A DNA stretch of 64,000 nt from Planctomonas deserti (GTDB lineage: Bacteria; Actinomycetota; Actinomycetes; Actinomycetales; Microbacteriaceae), in assembly GCF_003067705.1 (NCBI RefSeq), contig NZ_QANL01000002.1, forward strand, positions 124,001 to 188,000. Reading direction: 5' to 3'. This document shows positions 36,847 to 46,586 of the stretch, one piece after another (positions within the stretch are counted from its first letter, which is position 1; every line of letters begins with the position of its first letter). The position numbers were made by a program, and so were the translations under genes. The notes beneath the pieces are model-generated. The model searched no databases and was not told the DNA's origin. It worked only from the letters and a program-made list of their open reading frames with translations.

Positions 36847-38820
36847 ATGAGCCGCTGGAGGAAGCGCTCGATCCTCGTCCTCATCTCGGGCGTCCCGCTC
36901 GTGGTCGCCGGCCTGTTCGTCGGCGCCCTGTCCCAGGCGGACACCGGCATCGAGCGCGTGCCCGCGGCGATCGTCAACCAGGACGAGATGGTGCAGCAAA
37001 CCCTGCCGGACGGCACCCAGCAGCCCGTGCTCGCGGGACGCCTGCTCGTGACCGAGCTCACGAGCGACGACGCCCAGGCGTTCGACTGGACCATCACCAA
37101 CGAGGAGCAGGCGGAGGACATGCTGAGCCGCGGCGAGGTCTACGCCGTGCTCACCGTGCCGGAGAACTTCTCCGCCTCCATCACCTCGCTGTCCCAGCCC
37201 ACGCCCGAGCGCGCCGAGCTGACCGTCGAGACGGACGACGCGCACGGCTACCTCACCGGCGCGGCGACGCAGGCCGTCGGCACCGGGATGGTCGCGGTGT
37301 TCGGCAACGACATCACGGCGCAGTACGTGAACGGCGTGTTCACGGGCTTCGGCAGCATCAGCGGCGCGTTCACCCAGGCGGCGGGCGGCGCCGACCAGCT
37401 GTCAGCTGGCGCGACCAGCCTCGGCACGGGACTCGACGAGCTGACCGGGGGAGTGGTCGCGTCGCAGCAGGGCGCCGAGGCGCTCGCGGACGGCGTCGCG
37501 CAGTACACGCACGGCGTGGACGAGCTGAGCTCCGGGCTGGACCAGCTGAGCGCGGGTGCGGGGCAGCTCGACCAGCTGTCCGGCGGCATCGAGCAGTACA
37601 CCGGAGGCGTGAGCCAGTTGAGTGCCAATCTCGCGCAGGTGCTGCAGATTCCGGCGTTCATCCCGAATCCGGCCGCGCCCGCCGCCTCGCCCGCGACCCC
37701 GGTCCCGGCCCAGCCGGACCCGCGTCAGGCGCCCGCCGATCCCGCGGCCCCCGTCGTACCGCCGGTCGCCCCGGTCGCTCCGGTCGCCCCGGTTGCACCT
37801 GCCCCGCCGGCCCTTGTGCCGAACCCCGCTCGGGAGGGGGCGCTGCAGCAGATCGCGGCAGGGCTCGCCGAGCTCGCGTCGGGCGGCGAGCAGTTGAACG
37901 CCGGCGCCGCCGGCATCGACCAGCTCCAGTCGGGCATCGCGGCCAGCGCATCCGGGGCCGCCCAGCTCTCCGCCGGGTCCGAGGGCCTGCGTGACGGCGC
38001 GTCCGCGCTCGGCGACGGTCTCGGCCGGCTCGCCGAGGGCGCGTCGGCCACGGTAGGCGGCGCCACCGGCCTCGCGACCGGCGCCACCGAGCTCGCCGAC
38101 GGCCTCGAGCAGGGCGCGGAGTCGATCCCCAGCTACACGGACGACGAGGCGGAAGACGCGGCGGGCGTCGTCGCGGATCCGATCACCCTCACGGTCGAGC
38201 GGGACAACGAGGTGACCGACGTCGCGTCCGGCGTCTCCTCGCTCGTCGTGCCGCTCGGCCTGTGGCTCGGCGCGCTCGCGATCTTCCTCGCGCTGCGTCC
38301 GCTCGCGCGCCGCGCCCTCGCGTCGCCCGCGCCCACGGGGCGCCTGCTCCGGCGCTCGCTCGGCGCGGCGCTCGGCATCGCGGCCGTGCAGGCGGTTCTC
38401 CTGGTGGCGCTGCTTCACACGGCCGTCGGCATCGACTGGGCGCTGCTGCCGGTGACGCTGGTGTTCTCGCTGCTGATGGCGGGTGCGTTCACGGCGTTCC
38501 ACTACCTGCTCACCGCGGCGTTCGGCCGGGTCGGGCTGATCGTCTCGCTGCTGCTGCTCGCCATCCAGCTGACCGCCACGGGCGGGCTCTACCCGATCCA
38601 GCTCGTGGCGTCGCCGTTCCAGGCCATCAGCCCGTTCCTGCCGCTCACCTACGGCGTGCAGGGGATGCAGGCGATCGTCGCTGGCGGGTCGGCCGGCACG
38701 GTGATCACGGCGATGATCGTGCTCGCGCTGTTCGGCGTCGTCTGCGTGCTGCTGTCCTACCTCGCGGTGCGCCGCTCGCGCCGGGCCAGCGCCCTCGGCC
38801 TGGTGCCCGCGACGGCCTGA
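36847..38820 (+). CDS. YhgE/Pip-family membrane protein (ABC-2-like permease)
   Basis: 657 aa from ATG 36847 (GGAAAGGA upstream). Helix 1 is at about 8-30. A large outside region of about 430 residues is full of heptad-like repeats (QLSAGA, GLDELT, ALADGV) typical of YhgE/Pip proteins, broken by a Pro/Ala/Val linker at about 271-328. Six helices from about 465 to the end form an ABC-2-type membrane domain. The family includes phage infection protein and Esx/toxin-linked proteins; substrate unknown. It is co-directional with tetR and the MMPL gene; pairing with an MMPL that carries an ABC-like domain may be meaningful. Confidence 0.87.
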   Translation: MSRWRKRSILVLISGVPLVVAGLFVGALSQADTGIERVPAAIVNQDEMVQQTLPDGTQQPVLAGRLLVTELTSDDAQAFDWTITNEEQAEDMLSRGEVYAVLTVPENFSASITSLSQPTPERAELTVETDDAHGYLTGAATQAVGTGMVAVFGNDITAQYVNGVFTGFGSISGAFTQAAGGADQLSAGATSLGTGLDELTGGVVASQQGAEALADGVAQYTHGVDELSSGLDQLSAGAGQLDQLSGGIEQYTGGVSQLSANLAQVLQIPAFIPNPAAPAASPATPVPAQPDPRQAPADPAAPVVPPVAPVAPVAPVAPAPPALVPNPAREGALQQIAAGLAELASGGEQLNAGAAGIDQLQSGIAASASGAAQLSAGSEGLRDGASALGDGLGRLAEGASATVGGATGLATGATELADGLEQGAESIPSYTDDEAEDAAGVVADPITLTVERDNEVTDVASGVSSLVVPLGLWLGALAIFLALRPLARRALASPAPTGRLLRRSLGAALGIAAVQAVLLVALLHTAVGIDWALLPVTLVFSLLMAGAFTAFHYLLTAAFGRVGLIVSLLLLAIQLTATGGLYPIQLVASPFQAISPFLPLTYGVQGMQAIVAGGSAGTVITAMIVLALFGVVCVLLSYLAVRRSRRASALGLVPATA

Positions 38821-38890
38821 CCCGCCCGCCGCGGCGTCGAGCGACGGCACGCCAAGCGCGACGGCACGCACCACGCACCGCACGCCGAGA

Positions 38891-38961
38891 CGCCCCTGCC
38901 CAGGCAGAGGCATCGTGCCCAGGTTGAAACTGGGCAGGATGCTCCTGCCTGGGCAGGGGCG
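38891..38961. terminator. long imperfect hairpin built of TGCCCAGG-type units
   Basis: Arms of 32 nt (38891-38922 and 38930-38961) pair at 29 of 32 positions around a 7-nt loop (GTTGAAA). Each arm also contains the smaller palindrome-like CTGCCCAGGCAG. It lies between two convergent genes, so termination is likely, but size and inner repeats also fit a REP-like element. The rest of the 177-nt gap shows no gene. Confidence 0.65.
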
Positions 38962-38997
38962 CTTCGATGAGAGGCGCGCGGTGGGCGAGGCGGGGTG

Positions 38998-40158
38998 CTA
39001 GAGGGAGGGGAGCGGGGTGCTCCAGCCCGCGAGCACCGGGGCCAGGGCATTGATGCGCTCGTCGCGCACCGCCGCCGCGTGCGCCTCCGCCAGCACGTCG
39101 GCGATCTGCACGCGCTGACCCGTCTCGGCCGAGCGGACCGCGGCCTCCACCATCGCGAGGCTCAGCACGTTGCTGTGCACCTCGCCGGACGGCACGTCTC
39201 CGGTGCGTAGCACCGACACGAACTCGGCGAGCGAGCCCGCGATCTCCTCGGGCACCTCCGGCCCCAGGTCGACGGGGACGGGCCCGGATGCGGATGCGCC
39301 GGTTGCGCCGGCATCGGACCCGGGCGTCGCGTCCGCGGCCCACTGCACCAGTGGGGTGCCCTGGCCGTCCCAGGTGGCCGTTCCCCGAGCCGCGCTCACC
39401 CGCCAGTCGCCGTTCCACGACGTCTCCTGCCCGTCGCTGCACCAGCTGCCCGTGTAGACGTACCGCGCGCCGCCCGCGAACTCGAAGACGGCGGTCGCGG
39501 CGGCGTCACCGGCGTACCAGCTCCAGCTCGGGTTGAACTCCTCGCAGTACACGGACACGGGGTCGGCGTCGAGAAGGTAGCGCGACGCGTCGAACGCGTG
39601 GATCGCCATGTCGACGAGGAGCACGTGGTCCATCTCCTCCCGGAAGCCGCCGAAGTGCGGCGCCTTGAAGAAGTTCGTCGTCACGACGCCGACGTCGCCG
39701 AGCTCCGCGACCTGGCGCTTCAGGGCCGCGAGGGCGCGGTAGTAGCGCCGCGACTGGCTGATCATGAGCAGCCGGCCGCTCGCCTCGGCGGCCGCGACGA
39801 GCGACAGCGCCTGACTCACGGTCGGCGCCACGGGCTTCTCGCAGAGCACGGGGAGCCCGGCGAACAGGGCCTCGACGTTGACGGGGTGGTGCGCGGCCGG
39901 GATCGTGACGTTGACCACGGCCTGCGCGCCCGTCGCGGACGCGATCTCGGTGAGGCTCCTGGCGACGGGCAGGCCGGTCAGGCCGACGTCCTCGAGCGCC
40001 GCGGCGGCGCCCTCGAGGTTCAGGTCGACGAGCCCGACGAGCTCGACGTCCGGCGACGCGCTCAGGGTGCGCAACCACTGCTTGCCCATGCCGCCGGCGC
40101 CGACGAGCACGACCCGGACCGGCGCGGACGCGTCGGGAAGCGGCGGATAGGTGCTCAC
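38998..40158 (-). CDS. Gfo/Idh/MocA oxidoreductase (ThuB-like)
   Basis: 386 aa from GTG 40158, which overlaps the ThuA-like stop (GTGA). The N-terminal Rossmann fold has GAGGMG (about 20-25) and the EKP motif as CEKPVAPT; the C-terminal half is the alpha/beta substrate domain with an insert rich in Ser/Ala/Thr. Family enzymes oxidise or reduce sugars and cyclitols with NAD(P). Position after a sugar ABC importer and ThuA mirrors rhizobial thuEFGK-thuAB, where ThuB makes 3-keto sugars from trehalose-type disaccharides; the substrate here is inferred. Confidence 0.85.
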   Translation of the reverse strand: MSTYPPLPDASAPVRVVLVGAGGMGKQWLRTLSASPDVELVGLVDLNLEGAAAALEDVGLTGLPVARSLTEIASATGAQAVVNVTIPAAHHPVNVEALFAGLPVLCEKPVAPTVSQALSLVAAAEASGRLLMISQSRRYYRALAALKRQVAELGDVGVVTTNFFKAPHFGGFREEMDHVLLVDMAIHAFDASRYLLDADPVSVYCEEFNPSWSWYAGDAAATAVFEFAGGARYVYTGSWCSDGQETSWNGDWRVSAARGTATWDGQGTPLVQWAADATPGSDAGATGASASGPVPVDLGPEVPEEIAGSLAEFVSVLRTGDVPSGEVHSNVLSLAMVEAAVRSAETGQRVQIADVLAEAHAAAVRDERINALAPVLAGWSTPLPSL

Positions 40159-40946
40159 TGGGCCTTCAGCGCTCCCTGGTAGCCCTGGCCGTTGTAGAAG
40201 TCCTCGGTCTCGTAGCGCAGGAGCACCGGGCTGGTGCGCTCGGGCCGGTAGGTCTTCGCCCAGACGACGCCGTTCGCGATCACCCGGCGCACGTCCTTGT
40301 GGAAGTAGACGGGGTAGTCCTGGTCGCCCGGGCTGAAGAAGAAGATCTTGCCGAACCCGCGGCGGAACGTGCAGCCGCTGCGGAAGACCTCGCCGCCGGA
40401 GAACGTGCTGAGGAAGATCAGCTCGTCGGGGGCGGGGATGTCGAAGAACTCCCCGTACATCTCCTGCTCCGGGATGATGAACGGGTGCGGCACGCCCTGC
40501 GCGATGGGGTGCGTGGGGTCGACCGTCCAGACGATCTCCCGGTCCCGCTCGGAGCGCCAGCGGAGGGTGCACGTCGTGCCCATGAGCTTGCCGAAGATCT
40601 TCGACCAGTGGCCGGAGTGCAGCACGAGCAGGCCCATGCCCGCCAGGACGTGCCGGTGCACGCGGTCGACCACCTCGTCGGACACCTCGCCGTGGGCGGC
40701 GTGGCCCCACCACACGAGCACGTCCGTGTTCTCGAGCACCTCCTCGGTGAGGCCGTGCTCGGGGTCGTCGAGCGTCACGGTGCTCACCACGGCGCCCTGG
40801 CCGAGGTTCTCCTCGATGCCCTGCCGGATCGCGTTGTGCATCCCCTCCGGGTAGATCTCCGCCACCTCCGGCTCCAGCTGCTCGTGGCGGTTCTCGCCCC
40901 AGACGACCACCCGAACGGGGCCGTCAGCGGTTATGGGATTCGTCAT
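40155..40946 (-). CDS. ThuA-domain protein
   Basis: 263 aa from ATG 40946 (AAGGA upstream). ThuA-like class I glutamine-amidotransferase fold without a catalytic Cys in the nucleophile position; typical segments are [31 protein letters not shown] and a HP..QGVPHPF stretch. ThuA proteins accompany Gfo/Idh dehydrogenases and are tied to disaccharide/3-keto-sugar conversion (trehalose utilisation in rhizobia). It lies between the importer permeases and the ThuB-like gene, with 4-nt overlap to the latter. Confidence 0.88.
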   Translation of the reverse strand: MTNPITADGPVRVVVWGENRHEQLEPEVAEIYPEGMHNAIRQGIEENLGQGAVVSTVTLDDPEHGLTEEVLENTDVLVWWGHAAHGEVSDEVVDRVHRHVLAGMGLLVLHSGHWSKIFGKLMGTTCTLRWRSERDREIVWTVDPTHPIAQGVPHPFIIPEQEMYGEFFDIPAPDELIFLSTFSGGEVFRSGCTFRRGFGKIFFFSPGDQDYPVYFHKDVRRVIANGVVWAKTYRPERTSPVLLRYETEDFYNGQGYQGALKAQ

Positions 40947-40987
40947 ATCGTTCCTTCTTGGTGGGAGTGGCACTCGGTCGGGGGAGG

Positions 40988-41860
40988 TCACTTGACGGCG
41001 CCGCCGACGGCGCCGGCCGCGATGAACCGCTGCGCGAGCACCAGCAGCAGGATCGCGGGGATGGACGAGAGCACGGCGGTCGCCATCACGGCGCTCCAGT
41101 TCGCCACCTGCGAGCCCAGGTACTGGTAGATGCCCAGGGTCACGGGGCGCACGCCCTCGGTCGTGGTGAGCGTCAGCGCGAAGAGGAAGTCGCTCCAGGA
41201 GAACAGGAACGAGAACAGCCCCGCGGTGATGATCGCGTTGCGGCTCACCGGCACGACGATGGACACGAACGCGCGCACGAGGCCCGCGCCGTCGACGCGC
41301 GCCGCCTCCACGATGGACGGCGGGATGCCGATCATCGACGCCCGCAGGATGAGGATCGCGAACGGGATGCAGTGCGTCGAGTCCGCGAGGATCAGGCCGG
41401 GGATCGAGTTGAGCAGCCCCAGGTCGTTGTACGCGGTGTAGAGCGCGTTCGCGATGACGATGCCGGGGATCATCTGGGAGATGAGGATGGCGAGCAGCGC
41501 GGCGTTGATCCAGCGGAACCGGAACTGCGCGAGCGCGTACGCGGCCGGCGCCGCGATCGCGAGGCTGAACACCACGGACCCGAGCGAGATGATGAGGCTC
41601 GTGACGAGGTTGGTGCCCTGGTCCGCGATCGCCCGCTCGTAGCCCGCGAAGCTCGGGTTCCAGGGGAAGAAGTCCGCCGTCAGCGTGTTGCCCGACGGCT
41701 GCAGGGACGCGTTCACCATCCAGTAGATGGGGAACAGCATGATGGCGAGGAAGATCACGCCGAGCACGGTGAAGATGCCGGAGTGCGTCGTGCGCCGAAC
41801 GGGCTTGGGGTGCCGGCGGGACGCCGCCACCACGGGAGCCGTCGCGGTCGTTGTCGTCAT
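40988..41860 (-). CDS. sugar ABC transporter permease, MalG/ThuG type
   Basis: 290 aa, six transmembrane helices, with the EAA loop for contact with the ATPase as [21 protein letters not shown] (about 195-215). The N-terminus is Thr/Ala-rich then basic before helix 1 (about 32-55). It is the second permease of a CUT1-type importer with the upstream permease and a lipoprotein binding protein. No nucleotide-binding subunit is encoded in the operon. Confidence 0.93.
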   Translation of the reverse strand: MTTTTATAPVVAASRRHPKPVRRTTHSGIFTVLGVIFLAIMLFPIYWMVNASLQPSGNTLTADFFPWNPSFAGYERAIADQGTNLVTSLIISLGSVVFSLAIAAPAAYALAQFRFRWINAALLAILISQMIPGIVIANALYTAYNDLGLLNSIPGLILADSTHCIPFAILILRASMIGIPPSIVEAARVDGAGLVRAFVSIVVPVSRNAIITAGLFSFLFSWSDFLFALTLTTTEGVRPVTLGIYQYLGSQVANWSAVMATAVLSSIPAILLLVLAQRFIAAGAVGGAVK

Positions 41861-41876
41861 GGCTTCTCTCCTCCTC

Positions 41877-42842
41877 TTACTCGTCGACGGCGCGTCGGTT
41901 CGCGCGCAGATAGATGACCGCGAACAGCAGCGAGATCACGATGAGGATGTTGCTGTAGGCCGCGCCGACGCCGAACTCGAAGTTCACGAACGACTCCTGG
42001 TACGAGCGCACCGACAGGGTCTGGGTCGCGTTGGCGGGCCCGCCGTTGGTGAGGCCGAGGATGATGTCGAGCACCTTGATCGTGTAGACGACGCCGAGCA
42101 CGAGCACGACGCTGACGACCGGCCGCAGGTTCGGCAGGGTGATGTGCCAGAAGGCCTTCCACCCCGTCGCGCCGTCGAGCGCGCCCGCCTCGTACAGCTC
42201 CTCGGGGATGTCCTGCAGGCCGCCGTAGAGGATCGTCACGTTGAACGGGATGCCGATCCAGATGTTCACGAGCACGACGGCGAGCAGCGCGACGGACGGG
42301 CTCGTGAGCCAGGGGATGGGGGAGGAGATGATGCCGAGCGAGCCGAGCGTCTCGTTCAGGATGCCGCTGTCCCGGTCGAGGATCATGCGCCAGGTCGCGC
42401 TCGAGACGATGAGCGGAAGCAGCCACGGCAGCAGGAGCATCGACCGGAGGAACCCGCTCAGCGGGAACTTCCGCCGGAAGAACTCGGCGAGCGCGAGGCC
42501 GATCACGAACTGCCCGGCGATGGACCCGATGGTGAACAGGGCCGTGTTGATCAGCGCGGGCGAGAACAGCTGGCTGCTCAGCACCGTCGCGTAGTTGGCG
42601 AAGCCGACCCAGGGCGCCTCGCCGGTGAAGAACGTGCGGGTCGTGTACTCCTGCAGGCTCATCGTCACGTTCTTGACGACGGGGTAGCCGAAGAACGCCA
42701 GCAGGAACAGCCCGGCGGGAACCACGAACAGGATCCGCGTGACGTTCTCGAGGGTGAAGCGTCGCCTGTGGCGGGCCGGGGGTGCGGTGTCCCGACGAGG
42801 GGACGTGGGCACCTCGGTGGGAGGAACCGTCGTTACTGACAT
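41877..42842 (-). CDS. sugar ABC transporter permease, MalF/ThuF type
   Basis: 321 aa with six helices and the EAA loop (ELYEAGALDGATGWKAFWHITLP near 225-245). It lies 16 nt upstream of the MalG-type permease and 106 nt downstream of the binding-protein gene. It forms the heterodimeric membrane channel of the CUT1 importer for a di- or oligosaccharide. A charged, Pro-rich N-terminal tail precedes helix 1. Confidence 0.93.
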   Translation of the reverse strand: MSVTTVPPTEVPTSPRRDTAPPARHRRRFTLENVTRILFVVPAGLFLLAFFGYPVVKNVTMSLQEYTTRTFFTGEAPWVGFANYATVLSSQLFSPALINTALFTIGSIAGQFVIGLALAEFFRRKFPLSGFLRSMLLLPWLLPLIVSSATWRMILDRDSGILNETLGSLGIISSPIPWLTSPSVALLAVVLVNIWIGIPFNVTILYGGLQDIPEELYEAGALDGATGWKAFWHITLPNLRPVVSVVLVLGVVYTIKVLDIILGLTNGGPANATQTLSVRSYQESFVNFEFGVGAAYSNILIVISLLFAVIYLRANRRAVDE

Positions 42843-42948
42843 CTCGCGAACCTTTCCGTCGTCATCGTCGGAACACTCAGGCGAAGGGTGGTGCGGATCG
42901 GCCGCGAGGCCGGTGTCCCGGGCCTCACGGCCGATCCGCTACGGCCGG

Positions 42949-44196
42949 TCAGCCCTGGGCGGCCTGTTCGAACGCCTCGGCCGGGGTGGCCTGACCGGTC
43001 AGGGCCAGCTGGATCGCGGTGTAGATCTGCGTCGCGGCCTCGGGCCACTCCTCGCCGAGCTTGCCGGTGCGCGAGCGGGCGTTGGCGACCTGCTCGGTGA
43101 AGGCCTCCATGGTGGGAACCTTCTCGACGTACTCGTCCGCCAGCGCGGTCTTCGTGGGCACCGTGAAGCGGGCCTCGGCAAGCGCGAGCTGATTGTCGTC
43201 GCTCGCGATGCACTCCACGAACTCCGCCGCCTTCGCCTGCTTGGCGTCGTCACCCGTCACGGGCACGGTCCAGACCTCACCGCCGAGCGGGGCGACGGGC
43301 GTCTGCCCCTCCTCCTTGACGGGCACCTGCACGACGTCCCACTTGACGTCCGGGTTCTCGTTGAGGCTGGGGATCTGCCACGGGCCGTTGACCATCATCG
43401 CGGCCTTGCCCGCGACGAACTGGTCCTTGACGTCGGCCTGCGCCCAGTTGATGACGCTGTCGGACGCCGCGCCGCTGTCGACGAGGTCGACCCAGAGCTG
43501 AAGGGCCTCCTGCACCTGCGGGGTGTCGAGAGCGGTCTCGTCACCGCCGTTGGTCCACATGAAGGGCAGGAACTGCCAGCTGCCCTCGTACGTCGCGATG
43601 GCGGAGAACGCGATGCCGTACTGGTCACCCGAGGTGAGGGCGGTTGCGGCCGTCTTCAGCTCCTCCCAGGTCTTCGGCGGCGTGATGCCGGCCGCCTCGA
43701 GCAGCTCGGTGTTGTAGAAGAGGCCGAGGGTGTTCACCGTCGGCGCGAGCCCGTACACCTCGCCCTCGTAGGTGGCGGCCTCGAGGATGCCCTCCGCGAA
43801 GCCGGACGTGTCGACGTCGTACTCGCTGAGCGGCACGAGGCCGCCCGTCGCGGCGATCTCCTGCAGGTCGGGGTTGTCGAGCATGAGCACGTCGGGCAGC
43901 GTGCGGGAGGACGAGCGCTGCAGCACCTTCTGGATGAGGTCCTTGCCGGGCACGGTCTCGCGCTTGATGGTGACGCCCACCTGCTCTGCGCAGGAGTCGA
44001 GCGCGTCCTGCACGAGCGACTTGTCGGGCTCGTTGTTGTAGTAGTCGAGGATGGTGAGCTCGTCCGCTCCGCCGCCGGTGGCCCCTCCGCCACCGCCTCC
44101 TCCGGCACCCCCGCCGCCGCCGCCGCTGCACGCCGCGAGGGCGAGCGGGGCGATGGCGGCCATGGCCAGCAGGGCGGGGATTCTCTTGTTTCTCAT
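42949..44196 (-). CDS. sugar ABC transporter substrate-binding lipoprotein
   Basis: 415 aa from ATG 44196; GGAG lies 9 nt upstream, while an in-frame ATG at 44202 is too close to it. Lipobox LALAAC with C23, then a poly-Gly stretch and an extracellular solute-binding (family 1) fold with ITPPKTWEELKTAATALTSG and KAAMMVNGPWQIPSL, the classical CUT1 hinge segments. First gene of the importer operon, divergent from a LacI regulator across about 350 nt. The ligand is probably a disaccharide such as trehalose, judging only from the ThuAB-like genes. Confidence 0.92.
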   Translation of the reverse strand: MRNKRIPALLAMAAIAPLALAACSGGGGGGAGGGGGGGATGGGADELTILDYYNNEPDKSLVQDALDSCAEQVGVTIKRETVPGKDLIQKVLQRSSSRTLPDVLMLDNPDLQEIAATGGLVPLSEYDVDTSGFAEGILEAATYEGEVYGLAPTVNTLGLFYNTELLEAAGITPPKTWEELKTAATALTSGDQYGIAFSAIATYEGSWQFLPFMWTNGGDETALDTPQVQEALQLWVDLVDSGAASDSVINWAQADVKDQFVAGKAAMMVNGPWQIPSLNENPDVKWDVVQVPVKEEGQTPVAPLGGEVWTVPVTGDDAKQAKAAEFVECIASDDNQLALAEARFTVPTKTALADEYVEKVPTMEAFTEQVANARSRTGKLGEEWPEAATQIYTAIQLALTGQATPAEAFEQAAQG

Positions 44197-44454
44197 GCTC
44201 ATCGGCTCCTTTGCCTCGTGATTGCACAATCGGTACTGGCCGCGTCGCCCGCGCGTCGACGGAGACGGCGGGTGTTGCGGGAGAACGGCGGTCGCCGCTT
44301 TCGTTTCGCCGGGTGGCTCGCGCCGGGCCGGCCTGATCACGGCGGGAAGAACCGCGACCACATGCGTGGACGGCGCCGGTGAGGTGGTGACCCGCCGGGC
44401 CAGTGGCGGCGTCCCGGAGTGCTGTGGCACGAGTCTGCGCGTTCCTCAGGAGCC

Positions 44455-44483
44455 TTGTCAACAAAAAAGTTAACCGCTTTACT
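44455..44483 (+). promoter_or_regulatory. likely lacI promoter with overlapping LacI-type operator
   Basis: TTGTCA (44455-44460), 17-nt spacer, TTTACT (44478-44483). The imperfect palindrome GTTAACCGCTTTAC (44469-44482) covers the spacer end and -10, as expected for a LacI-family operator. This AT-rich island lies in the otherwise gene-free 347-nt divergent region 44203-44549; nothing else is recognised there. Confidence 0.5.
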
Positions 44484-44549
44484 GGCCTCGGTCGCCGTCG
44501 CCCGATCGTCCGGCGTCGGCACGCGGTACGGTCGACGGATGGAGGGGCC

Positions 44550-45563
44550 ATGGTGACCATGCGGGACGTGGCGAGGCGCGCGGACGTGTCGATCGCCACG
44601 GTCTCCTTCACGGTGAACAACAGCAAGACGGTGTCGCCCGCGACGCGGGCCCGGGTCGAGCAGGCGATGGAGGAGCTGGGCTTCCGCCGGAACATGGTGG
44701 CCCGCGCGCTGGCCAGCCGGCGCACCCGCGTGATCGCCCTGCTCTACCCGGCCCTGCAGCAGCGGCTGAGCGGCACGGCGGTCAAGTTCTTCACGAGCGC
44801 GGCCAAGACCGCGGGGGACCTGGGCTACACGCTCGTGCTCTGGCCGGTCAGCAACGACGCCGAGCAGGTCACCCAGCTCACCTCGGGCGGGCTCGTCGAC
44901 GGCGTGCTCCTGATGCAGGTGCAGCTCGACGATCCCCGCGTCGACCGGCTGGTCGAGACGGGGACGCCGTTCGCCATGATCGGCAGGACCCGCGACCCGA
45001 GCGGCCTGACGTTCGTCGACATCGACTCGGAGAACACGACCGTCGCGGCGCTCGACTACCTCACCGGGCTCGGCCACCGCCGCATCGCCCTGCTCACGAG
45101 CGACGGGGACTCCGCGGTGCCGCACTTCGGTCCGACGGAGCGCACCCGCGCCACGTACCTGGTCGAGATGGGCAGGCGCGGCCTGGACCCCGTGATGCTG
45201 GAATGCGGCGAGACCCCCCAGGCCGGTCGGCTCGCCGCGGACGAGCTGTACGCGCGAGCCCCGGAGACGACCGCCGTCATGGTGCTGAACGAGAACGCCG
45301 CGTTCGGGCTGCTGAACGGACTGCGGCACCTCGGCGTCTCGGTGCCGGGGGACATGTCGATCCTGTCCGTCGGGTCCTCACCCGACATCGCCGCCATCGC
45401 GGATCCCGCCCTGACCCTGATGGTCTCCCCGGCGGACGAGCTCGGCAGGATGGGCGTCGAGGCCCTGGTCGACCGCCTCGAGGGTCGCGAGGAGAGGGGC
45501 AATCACACCCTCGTGATGTGCGCCTTCCACGAGGGCAGCTCGACGGCGCCGCCGCGCCGCTGA
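44550..45563 (+). CDS. LacI-family transcriptional regulator
   Basis: 337 aa from ATG 44550 (GGAGGGG upstream). LacI HTH at the N-terminus (MRDVARRADVSIATVSFTVNN), hinge helix ARALASRRT, then a periplasmic-binding-protein-like effector domain. The HTH has SFTVNNSK in place of the usual SRVLNG, so operator preference may be unusual. It is divergent from the sugar importer operon, which it most likely represses until the sugar binds. It is convergent with the TIM-barrel isomerase gene. Confidence 0.92.
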   Translation: MVTMRDVARRADVSIATVSFTVNNSKTVSPATRARVEQAMEELGFRRNMVARALASRRTRVIALLYPALQQRLSGTAVKFFTSAAKTAGDLGYTLVLWPVSNDAEQVTQLTSGGLVDGVLLMQVQLDDPRVDRLVETGTPFAMIGRTRDPSGLTFVDIDSENTTVAALDYLTGLGHRRIALLTSDGDSAVPHFGPTERTRATYLVEMGRRGLDPVMLECGETPQAGRLAADELYARAPETTAVMVLNENAAFGLLNGLRHLGVSVPGDMSILSVGSSPDIAAIADPALTLMVSPADELGRMGVEALVDRLEGREERGNHTLVMCAFHEGSSTAPPRR

Positions 45564-45584
45564 CTCCCCGCGTCTGTGAGGCGG

Positions 45585-46448
45585 TCAGCGCTTCCCGGGG
45601 CGCAGGGCGGTGACGATGCGGCGGGAGCGGCTGGGCGTCGCCGCCTTCGGCTTGGACTCGAGGCGGGTGTGGCCGCGGGCGTAGTCCAGGGCCTGGCGCA
45701 GCATCACGAGGCGCTCGTCCTCGTTCTTCGCCTTGCGCGTGTTGATCTCGGCCACGACCGAGCCGTCCCAGTCCTCGCCGGCCAGGTAGAGCAGGGTCTC
45801 GGCGACGGGCTGGCTGCCGCGGCCGGGCAGGAGGTGCTCGTCGAACACCTTGCCCTCGTCCATCGAGCCCGAGCCGTCGCAGAGGTGCACGTGGCGCAGC
45901 CGGTCGCCCATGGCCATGGCCATCTGCAGAGAGTCGCGGCCGGAGAGCGCGCTGTGCGAGAAGTCCAGCGTCGTGGCGTCGCAGTCCATTTCGGTCGGGT
46001 CCCAGCCGGGCGCGTACGCCTTCATGCTGCGGCCCGCGACCTTCCACGGGAACATGTTCTCGACGGCGATCTCCACGCCGTAGCTGTGGCTCGTGTTCCG
46101 CACGATGGCGAGGAAGTTCTCGGCGTAGCCGGCTTGCCAGCGGAACGGCGGGTGCACGACGACGGTCGGCGCCCCGACGGATCGGGCGAGCTCCGCCGAC
46201 TTCTCGAGCTTGACCTGCGGGTCACGGCCCCACACGAAGTGGGTGAGCAGAAGCACCGGCGCGTGGATCGACAGGATCGGCAGCTCGTAGCGCTCGGCCA
46301 GGGCGCGGAGGGCGCCGGCGTCCTGCGTGACGAGGTCGTTCGTGACCATGATCTCCATGCCGTCGTAGCCGGCGTTCTTCGCCATGATGAAGGCGTTCTC
46401 GACGGGTTGCGGGTACACGCAGGTGGTGCTCATGCCGACGCGGATCAT
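45585..46448 (-). CDS. sugar phosphate isomerase/epimerase (TIM-barrel, AP endonuclease 2 family)
   Basis: 287 aa from ATG 46448. Xylose-isomerase-like TIM barrel: metal ligands are suggested by the Glu in VEIAVENMF, Asp in DATTLDFSHSAL, His in LRHVHLCDG and Glu in VVAEINT. Family members epimerise keto-sugars or act on 3-keto-glycosides, which would suit the ThuA/ThuB-like genes across the lacI gene. It is convergent with lacI (21 nt apart). Substrate inferred only. Confidence 0.8.
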   Translation of the reverse strand: MIRVGMSTTCVYPQPVENAFIMAKNAGYDGMEIMVTNDLVTQDAGALRALAERYELPILSIHAPVLLLTHFVWGRDPQVKLEKSAELARSVGAPTVVVHPPFRWQAGYAENFLAIVRNTSHSYGVEIAVENMFPWKVAGRSMKAYAPGWDPTEMDCDATTLDFSHSALSGRDSLQMAMAMGDRLRHVHLCDGSGSMDEGKVFDEHLLPGRGSQPVAETLLYLAGEDWDGSVVAEINTRKAKNEDERLVMLRQALDYARGHTRLESKPKAATPSRSRRIVTALRPGKR

Positions 46449-46586
46449 GCGATCAACGTACTCTGCCTCTCCGCGCGGCCAGGATCGGCGTGCACATCGT
46501 GCAGGCAACGGACAGGCGGCGATTGAGGAAACGGGCGGTGGCCGGGCTACGCCGAGGGCGGCCCCGCGGGTCGTGCCGAGGGCGGC

